NCBI GenBank assembly: GCA_016787105.1
Contig: JAEUVI010000269.1
Span: 1-6,190, forward strand
From: Chitinophagaceae bacterium
GTDB taxonomy: Bacteria > Bacteroidota > Bacteroidia > Chitinophagales > Chitinophagaceae
Reading direction: 5' to 3'
DNA length: 6,190 nucleotides
Shown: positions 1 through 3,489 of the stretch, one piece after another
Position numbering within the stretch: the first letter of the stretch is position 1
Layout: each line of letters opens with the position of its first letter
Made by a program: the position numbers and the translations under genes
Notes under the pieces: generated by a model
The model's database searches: none
What the model was told of the DNA's origin: nothing
What the model saw: the letters and a program-made list of their open reading frames with translations, nothing else

Positions 1-396
1 CAATCTGGTGATGAAAGATTGATTGCATTAAAAGAATATCTGCCCGATGCAAAAATGGAAGACTGGGAATTGGAAACAGCGGGCCAGCGTGTACAGGTTA
101 TAAAGAAAGATGAAGAAGAAGGCGGGGTATTGGAATTCGGAACAGAAGTAGTAAGTGCAGCTGATGGCAGTATTGCCGCGTTGCTTGGCGCTTCACCCGG
201 TGCATCTACTGCTGTATCTATTATGCTGGGATTACTGAAGCAATGTTTTCCAAAAGAATTTGCTACGAATGAATGGCAAAATAAGTTGAAAGAAATGATT
301 CCTTCATTCGGACAATCATTGGCGAAGGATAAGGAGCTGTGTGAAAAAATCCGAATGCATACAAGTTCGGCATTACGATTGACAGATAGCTATTAA
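1..396 (+). CDS. mqo: Malate:quinone oxidoreductase, C-terminal part (5' end outside window)
   Basis: The reading frame is open from the first base and ends at TAA 394-396, so 131 C-terminal residues of a longer protein are visible; the family is usually about 490-550 residues. The recognisable part is the block with AGQRVQVIKKD, then FGTEVVSAADGSIAALLGAS and PGASTAVSIML, which is the conserved C-terminal FAD-domain segment of Mqo. The family is a peripheral membrane flavoenzyme that oxidises malate to oxaloacetate and passes electrons to quinone, bypassing NAD-dependent malate dehydrogenase in the TCA cycle. The TTG at 19 is an ordinary internal leucine codon, not a start. No strong terminator follows; only a weak inverted repeat (419-445) lies before the next gene. 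Family call is confident; the missing N-terminal two-thirds cannot be checked. Confidence 0.9.
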   Translation, partial: QSGDERLIALKEYLPDAKMEDWELETAGQRVQVIKKDEEEGGVLEFGTEVVSAADGSIAALLGASPGASTAVSIMLGLLKQCFPKEFATNEWQNKLKEMIPSFGQSLAKDKELCEKIRMHTSSALRLTDSY

Positions 397-418
397 ATCA
401 ACTATTATATTTCACTAA

Positions 419-445
419 TAAACGATTAGCTTTTATTGTCGTTTA
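419..445. repeat. 7-bp inverted repeat upstream of the toxin-antitoxin pair
   Basis: TAAACGA (419-425) and its exact reverse complement TCGTTTA (439-445) are separated by 13 bases. The repeat lies between mqo and the antitoxin and overlaps the proposed -33 element of the antitoxin promoter. Type II antitoxins usually repress their own operon by binding palindromes in the promoter, so an operator is a reasonable inference. It could instead be a weak terminator for mqo, but the stem is short, AT-rich and lacks a proper T-run. Confidence 0.35.
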
Positions 446-461
446 AAATTATTTAAATTTG
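436..461 (+). promoter_or_regulatory. Candidate Bacteroidota-type promoter of the toxin-antitoxin operon
   Basis: TAAATTTG at 454-461 is an exact match to the Bacteroidota -7 consensus TAnnTTTG. A TTG at 436-438 could be the -33 element, but the 15-bp spacing is shorter than the usual 17-23. Transcription would begin at about 466-470, giving a very short leader. An AT-rich imperfect palindrome (TTTAAA 442-447 and 452-457) overlaps the element and could also be an operator. Confidence 0.4.
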
Positions 462-466
462 GGAAA

Positions 467-478
467 ATGCCTGTATGA
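467..478 (+). other. Possible three-codon leader ORF overlapping the antitoxin start
   Basis: ATG at 467-469 opens a frame of three codons (Met-Pro-Val) that ends at TGA 476-478. That stop overlaps the antitoxin start codon as ATGA (475-478). The ATG lies five bases after the TAAATTTG element, the same close promoter-to-ATG distance seen for ubiE and engB in this window. A role in leaderless initiation and coupled re-initiation is inference only; a chance ATG is equally possible. Confidence 0.2.
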
Positions 479-717
479 CGACGACAACTTTAAGAAAGCG
501 GCTTGTGGACTTTTTACAAACTGCAGATGAAAAAAAAGTAAAAGCGATTTACACTCTTTTCCAGGAAGAAATAGAAGCTGGGTATCCGGAATATGATACT
601 GAATTAAAAAAAGAATTGGATCGGCGTATTGAATATTACAAAACCGGAGGTGTTACCATCAGTGCAGCGGAAATGAAAAAAAGATTAAGAGCTGTTCGCG
701 GAAAAGTATCTAAATGA
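475..717 (+). CDS. Type II toxin-antitoxin system antitoxin (addiction-module component)
   Basis: An 80-residue, highly charged, helix-rich protein starting at ATG 475. The N-terminal half (LRKRLVDFLQTADEKKVKAI followed by an acidic YTLFQEEIE stretch) and the C-terminal half (KELDRRIEYYKTGG, then a short linker and SAAEMKKRLR) follow the pattern of small Bacteroidota antitoxins annotated as addiction-module components. In such systems the N-terminal half normally contributes to dimer or DNA binding and the flexible C-terminal part wraps the toxin and neutralises it; that split is family knowledge, not shown here. The downstream toxin gene overlaps it by ATGA (714-717), which implies translational coupling with the antitoxin made first. 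The pair is probably self-repressed through palindromes in 419-457. No signal peptide or membrane segment. I am confident of the role because of the partner; the exact antitoxin family is less certain. Confidence 0.8.
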   Translation: MTTTTLRKRLVDFLQTADEKKVKAIYTLFQEEIEAGYPEYDTELKKELDRRIEYYKTGGVTISAAEMKKRLRAVRGKVSK

Positions 718-1019
718 CATACAAGTACAGATTTAATCCGGTTGCAGCATATGAATATGAAGATGCTTATTTCTGGTACAGCATGATAAGTGATAAATTA
801 GGAGATGATTTCTTAAAAGTATCTGAAGAAAGAATTAAGTTAATTTGCAACTACCCTTACTGTTACAGAAATACATACAGGAGCCTTAGAGAAATTTCTT
901 TAAAGAAGTACCCATACACTATAATCTATGATATTGATGAACAACGGAAAACTATAATCATAACTGCAGTCTACCATCACCGCAGAAATCCAAAAAGAAA
1001 ATACAGGAGAAAAAAATAA
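714..1019 (+). CDS. RelE/ParE-family toxin of a type II toxin-antitoxin pair
   Basis: A 101-residue basic protein. The order of elements fits the RelE/ParE fold: an N-terminal strand (YKYRFNPVA), a long helix rich in aromatic and acidic residues (EYEDAYFWYSMIS, 14-26), a second helix (DDFLKVSEERIKLI, 31-44), the typical loop NYPYCYRNTYRSLRE, then strands LKKYPYTIIYDID and IIITAVYHHRRNPK. The FPY/YPY-type strand and the closing HHRRNP are most like the ParE/RelE plasmid-stabilisation branch, whose members attack DNA gyrase or cut ribosome-bound mRNA; the sequence alone does not say which. The C-terminal tail (KRKYRRKK) is strongly basic. It starts at the ATG sharing ATGA with the antitoxin stop, so both form one operon. 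Its TAA lies only six bases from the stop of the convergent porT gene. Confidence 0.85.
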   Translation: MTYKYRFNPVAAYEYEDAYFWYSMISDKLGDDFLKVSEERIKLICNYPYCYRNTYRSLREISLKKYPYTIIYDIDEQRKTIIITAVYHHRRNPKRKYRRKK

Positions 1020-1025
1020 GAGAAT

Positions 1026-1763
1026 TCACCCTTCCAAATGAATACTAAACACAATCATTCTTGAATAAATCTTATCCAGCACATTGGAGTATTTCAGGTA
1101 TTCATCGCGGCTGTGCAGGTTACCAAGGCCATTGCTGATTTTTATTTCTGGAGAAAGTATAAAACTTGGGAAATAGAAATTGAAACCAACACCTGCCTCA
1201 ATGCCATAATCATATTTTTTAATCTTCACCAGTTCCTCAGCTTTTCTTGCACGTGCATTCGATGCCAAATCAATATCGGCTTTTACTCCACCCAGCATGT
1301 ACACCCGGAAATTTCCAATTCGATCACTATTGAATTTTACCTGTACCGGAAAGCTTACAATAATTGACTCTATTTTTTTCACCACATTCGTACCGAGATC
1401 ATAATCCGGGTACTTTAATTTATAGAGCAAATGTCTTTCTGTAAATTGTAATTGCGGGTTAAATCTTCCTTCAAAACGATTGGATAAGCGTACAGTCGCG
1501 CCAAGCCCCAGCGAAAATCCACCTGCATTCCCAGGTTCAGCCACCATCACGCTGTCATTTTGCAAAAAAGTCGGATGCTGCTCTGTTTGAAAACGTGCCA
1601 GGTTTACTCCCAATGTTATTCCAAAATAATAGGGTTTGAGATCATGATCTTCAAGGTTTAAATCAACCTGCGCAAAAGAACTATGAAATGAAAATGAGAA
1701 AAGGATAACAACCAGTAATTGCTTTATCAATTGGAGGGCTTTCTTCCTGTGTAAATGCAACAT
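1026..1763 (-). CDS. porT: PorT-like outer-membrane protein of the type IX secretion system
   Basis: A 245-residue protein, close to the usual PorT/SprT length. A basic N-terminus (HLHRKK) and hydrophobic core (LLVVILFSFSF) ending SSFA before QVDL (residues 31/32) make a clear signal peptide. The rest is a series of amphipathic strands (YYFGITLGVNLARF, GGFSLGLGATVRL, SIIVSFPVQVKF, RVYMLGGVKADID, YDYGIEAGVGFNFYF, FILSPEIKISNGL) typical of a small outer-membrane beta-barrel. PorT is one of the proteins needed for type IX secretion in Bacteroidota. The call rests on this architecture plus its place directly after ubiE, an arrangement I recall from other Bacteroidota. The ATG at 1763 puts its first 37 bp inside the ubiE 3' end. 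An alternative TTG at 1730 would overlap the ubiE stop by TTGA and still leave a workable signal peptide; the ATG is preferred because it keeps the basic n-region. If not PorT, it is a general outer-membrane beta-barrel protein. Confidence 0.8.
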   Translation of the reverse strand: MLHLHRKKALQLIKQLLVVILFSFSFHSSFAQVDLNLEDHDLKPYYFGITLGVNLARFQTEQHPTFLQNDSVMVAEPGNAGGFSLGLGATVRLSNRFEGRFNPQLQFTERHLLYKLKYPDYDLGTNVVKKIESIIVSFPVQVKFNSDRIGNFRVYMLGGVKADIDLASNARARKAEELVKIKKYDYGIEAGVGFNFYFPSFILSPEIKISNGLGNLHSRDEYLKYSNVLDKIYSRMIVFSIHLEG

Positions 1764-2482
1764 ATTCCTAAGCTTAGAGTTTTATACGAGGTAGCGGAAT
1801 AACCTGTCTTATTTAATATATCTGTGAACTGCTGTCGTTCCGGAAAAGCTTTGGCTGATTCGTTCAGGTATTTATAGGCTTTTTTGTTCTGTGAAAATAA
1901 CCCCGCCATTTTGGGGGCTACTATGCCCATATATAAGTGATACAAACTGCGGATGGCGCCGTTTTTTGGCTGGGAAAATTCCAACACCACCAATTGACCA
2001 CCGGGTTTCAACACCCGCAACATTTCTTTCAACCCCTTTTCCAGCGTTTCAAAATTCCGCACACCAAACGCTACTGTTACCGCATCAAACGAATTTTGAG
2101 GAAAGTTTATTGTCTCACTATCACCGGTTTGCAATTCTATGATTGACGTAAGTCCCTCTTTTTCAATCTTATTTTTCCCCACAGCCAGCATTTGAGCAGA
2201 AATATCAATCCCTGTTATTTTCTGAGGCTTTACAATGCGGGCCGCCATGATAGACATATCACCTGTACCACAGGCTACATCAAGTATATTTCCCGGATTA
2301 TCTTTCGCGAGTATTTTCAATGCTTTTTTGCGCCAGCCAACATCAATACCTGCAGAAAGTACACGGTTCATGAGGTCGTAGCGACCGGCAATATCATCAA
2401 ACATCTCGGCCACCTGTTCCTTCTTGCCTTTACTGGCATTATCAAAGGGTGTAATGTGGTCGTGTGGTAAACTTTCTGCCAT
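1727..2482 (-). CDS. ubiE: Demethylmenaquinone methyltransferase UbiE/MenG
   Basis: A 251-residue class I SAM-dependent methyltransferase. It carries the first UbiE signature (YDLMNRVLSAGIDVGW, 35-50), the SAM-binding motif I (ILDVACGTGD, 66-75), the acidic loop GIDIS (91-95), the segment AFGVRNF (138-144), and the second signature (RVLKPGGQLVVLEFSQP, 156-172); it ends in the family-typical LGICCIYTGRK. The enzyme C-methylates demethylmenaquinone to menaquinone, the last step of the pathway. In Bacteroidota, which normally use only menaquinone, the ubiquinone role implied by the name is not expected. The frame stays open upstream to an ATG at 2575, but the start at 2482 is preferred: it gives the conserved MAESLPHDHITPF N-terminus and lies six bases after a TAACTTTG promoter element. 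The gene overlaps porT by 37 bp and probably shares its transcript. Confidence 0.95.
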   Translation of the reverse strand: MAESLPHDHITPFDNASKGKKEQVAEMFDDIAGRYDLMNRVLSAGIDVGWRKKALKILAKDNPGNILDVACGTGDMSIMAARIVKPQKITGIDISAQMLAVGKNKIEKEGLTSIIELQTGDSETINFPQNSFDAVTVAFGVRNFETLEKGLKEMLRVLKPGGQLVVLEFSQPKNGAIRSLYHLYMGIVAPKMAGLFSQNKKAYKYLNESAKAFPERQQFTDILNKTGYSATSYKTLSLGICCIYTGRKPSN

Positions 2483-2488
2483 GGGCCG

Positions 2489-2496
2489 CAAAGTTA
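2489..2496 (-). promoter_or_regulatory. Candidate -7 promoter element of ubiE-porT
   Basis: Read on the minus strand, TAACTTTG matches TAnnTTTG exactly and is followed by CGGCCC and then the ubiE ATG at 2482. Transcription would therefore begin at or next to the start codon, giving a leaderless or nearly leaderless mRNA. I see no clear TTTG -33 element at the expected distance, so this is a one-box assignment. It argues against the longer ubiE reading frame from 2575. Confidence 0.45.
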
Positions 2497-2614
2497 AGTG
2501 ATGATTTTTTATGTTACCGGCTTTTGTACTACTATAAAGCTTTTCTTGCGTCGCACCCTTCAACATTCTGTCCAATGTTCAGCCAATTAATAACACATTG
2601 CCATTTTTTTAAAG

Positions 2615-2754
2615 TATTGCTCCGCTTTTCAAGGCGGGGGATACAAGATGAAAGATTAACCGACTTTAACCAAATTGATTTCAAAAAATCTTCCATTAGG
2701 CTAAAGTCTCAAGAAATTTTCAATTGAACCACGCCTTAAAAAGGCGTGGCAATA
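2615..2754. repeat. 140-bp MITE/REP-like element with paired palindromic ends
   Basis: The ends are inverted copies of each other: 2615-2639 starts TATTGC and holds CGC..TTTT.AAGGCG..GG, and 2729-2754 is its inverted counterpart ending GCAATA. They match at 21 of 26 aligned positions with one gap. Each end is itself a hairpin: the right one is a perfect 9-bp stem CCACGCCTT/AAGGCGTGG with an AAA loop (2729-2749), the left one an imperfect CCGC/GCGG stem. Inside is a second inverted pair, GACTTTAACC (2662-2671) and GGCTAAAGTC (2699-2708; 9 of 10 complementary), enclosing a small GATTT/AAATC hairpin (2677-2690). The nested layout fits a non-autonomous palindromic element, perhaps a pair of REP units mobilised by an IS200-like (RAYT) transposase elsewhere in the genome. 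No target-site duplication is visible, as expected for that class. Confidence 0.6.
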
Positions 2755-2804
2755 GAAATGCAGCGATGAATGCAAATAAAAGCAGGGTTTTACTCAAAAA
2801 AACT

Positions 2805-2831
2805 TTCGTGAAATTTGTGTAATTCGTGGCA
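2805..2831. repeat. Three-copy 9-bp tandem repeat TTYGTGNNA
   Basis: TTCGTGAAA (2805-2813), TTTGTGTAA (2814-2822) and TTCGTGGCA (2823-2831) follow each other without gaps. Each keeps TTYGTG and a final A. The reverse complement reads like the CCACGAATTACACGAA-type sequence that I recall as a dispersed intergenic repeat in many Bacteroidota; that recollection was not checked. It lies just upstream of the engB promoter and its last copy may supply the -33 region (TTCG 2823-2826). Confidence 0.5.
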
Positions 2832-2854
2832 AGTAACCTTTCTTCCTTACTTTG
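2823..2854 (+). promoter_or_regulatory. Candidate promoter of engB
   Basis: TTACTTTG at 2847-2854 fits TAnnTTTG at seven of eight positions and is followed by CACACAA and the engB ATG at 2862. TTCG at 2823-2826, 20 bases upstream, is in the right place for the -33 element TTTG with one mismatch. As with ubiE, the transcript would start at or very near the start codon. The shared TNACTTTGC core with the divergent ubiE promoter strengthens the assignment. Confidence 0.4.
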
Positions 2855-2861
2855 CACACAA

Positions 2862-3479
2862 ATGGAAATCATTTCCGCGAAATATCTTATCAGCAATGCA
2901 AAAGTGGAAGCTTGCCCCAAGGCCGATCGGCCGGAGTATGCATTTATCGGCCGTAGTAATGTAGGTAAATCATCATTGATTAATCTTATTGCAAATAGTT
3001 CAAAGCTGGCAAAGACATCATCCTCGCCGGGAAAAACGCAATTGATAAATCATTTCGATATCCTGTCAAGCGATAAACAAAAATGGTATCTCGTTGACCT
3101 GCCAGGTTATGGCTATGCGAAACGAGCGAAATCGCAACGCAATGAATGGGATAAAATGATTCAGGATTATATACGCAAGCGTGAAAACCTTGTCAACCTG
3201 TTTGTATTAATAGACAGCCGCCACGAACCGCAGGCAATTGATTTGGATTTTATTAATTCACTGGGCAAATGGGGAATTCCTTTTTCAATCGCATTTACCA
3301 AAACAGATAAGAATAAACCAAAAGCAACAGAGCGGAATGTATACGGCTTTCTTGATGAATTGAAAAAGACATGGTCTGCGCTACCTCCCTTCTTTACTAC
3401 CTCCGCAGTCGAAAAAACAGGAAGAGAAGAAATTCTTGATTTTATTGCGGATTTGAATAAGAAAGTAAACAGCAAATAA
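2862..3479 (+). CDS. engB: Ribosome biogenesis GTP-binding protein EngB (YihA/YsxC)
   Basis: A 205-residue TrmE-Era-EngA-EngB-type GTPase at full family length. All G-motifs are present: G1 GRSNVGKS (30-37), G2 within PGKTQ (56-60), G3 DLPGYGYAK (79-87), G4 TKTDK (147-151) and G5 TSAVEKTG (180-187). EngB is a cytoplasmic, usually essential GTPase acting in late assembly of the 50S ribosomal subunit. The start at 2862 gives the conserved N-terminus MEIISAKYLISNAKVEACPK and lies seven bases after a promoter-like TTACTTTG; an in-frame GTG at 2826 would add 12 residues encoded by the promoter itself and is rejected. The gene is transcribed divergently from ubiE and ends 10 bp from the convergent helicase stop. 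No sign of transfer or damage. Confidence 0.96.
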   Translation: MEIISAKYLISNAKVEACPKADRPEYAFIGRSNVGKSSLINLIANSSKLAKTSSSPGKTQLINHFDILSSDKQKWYLVDLPGYGYAKRAKSQRNEWDKMIQDYIRKRENLVNLFVLIDSRHEPQAIDLDFINSLGKWGIPFSIAFTKTDKNKPKATERNVYGFLDELKKTWSALPPFFTTSAVEKTGREEILDFIADLNKKVNSK

Positions 3480-3489
3480 GCAACGCCCG

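Larger units (their letters stand above)
2483..2861. other. Divergent intergenic region between ubiE and engB, no gene
   Basis: These 379 bases contain no convincing coding sequence. From left to right they hold the ubiE -7 element (2489-2496), an unremarkable stretch to 2614, a 140-bp palindromic repeat element (2615-2754), plain AT-rich sequence, a three-copy 9-bp tandem repeat (2805-2831) and the engB -7 element (2847-2854). Reading frames that cross it on either strand run through the repeats and resemble no known protein. Confidence 0.8.

Noticed and set aside
419..445. Strong terminator for mqo
   Set aside because: The stem is only 7 bp, AT-rich, with a 13-base loop and no clean T-run; an operator role is at least as likely.
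1113..1367. Plus-strand reading frame antisense to porT
   Set aside because: It overlaps the beta-barrel coding sequence throughout and has no recognisable domain or start signal.
2483..2575. N-terminal extension of ubiE from an ATG at 2575
   Set aside because: The 31 extra residues do not resemble UbiE, and the stretch contains the TAACTTTG promoter element directly before the ATG at 2482.
2729..2749. Rho-independent terminator
   Set aside because: The 9-bp stem is perfect but no T-run follows on either strand, and no gene ends next to it; it is better explained as an end of the palindromic element.
2826..2861. Upstream GTG start for engB
   Set aside because: It would translate the repeat and -7 promoter element; the EngB-like N-terminus begins at ATG 2862.
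2720..2920. 66-residue minus-strand reading frame across the intergenic region
   Set aside because: It runs through the palindrome, the 9-bp repeat and the engB start; it resembles no known protein and its sequence is explained by the repeats.
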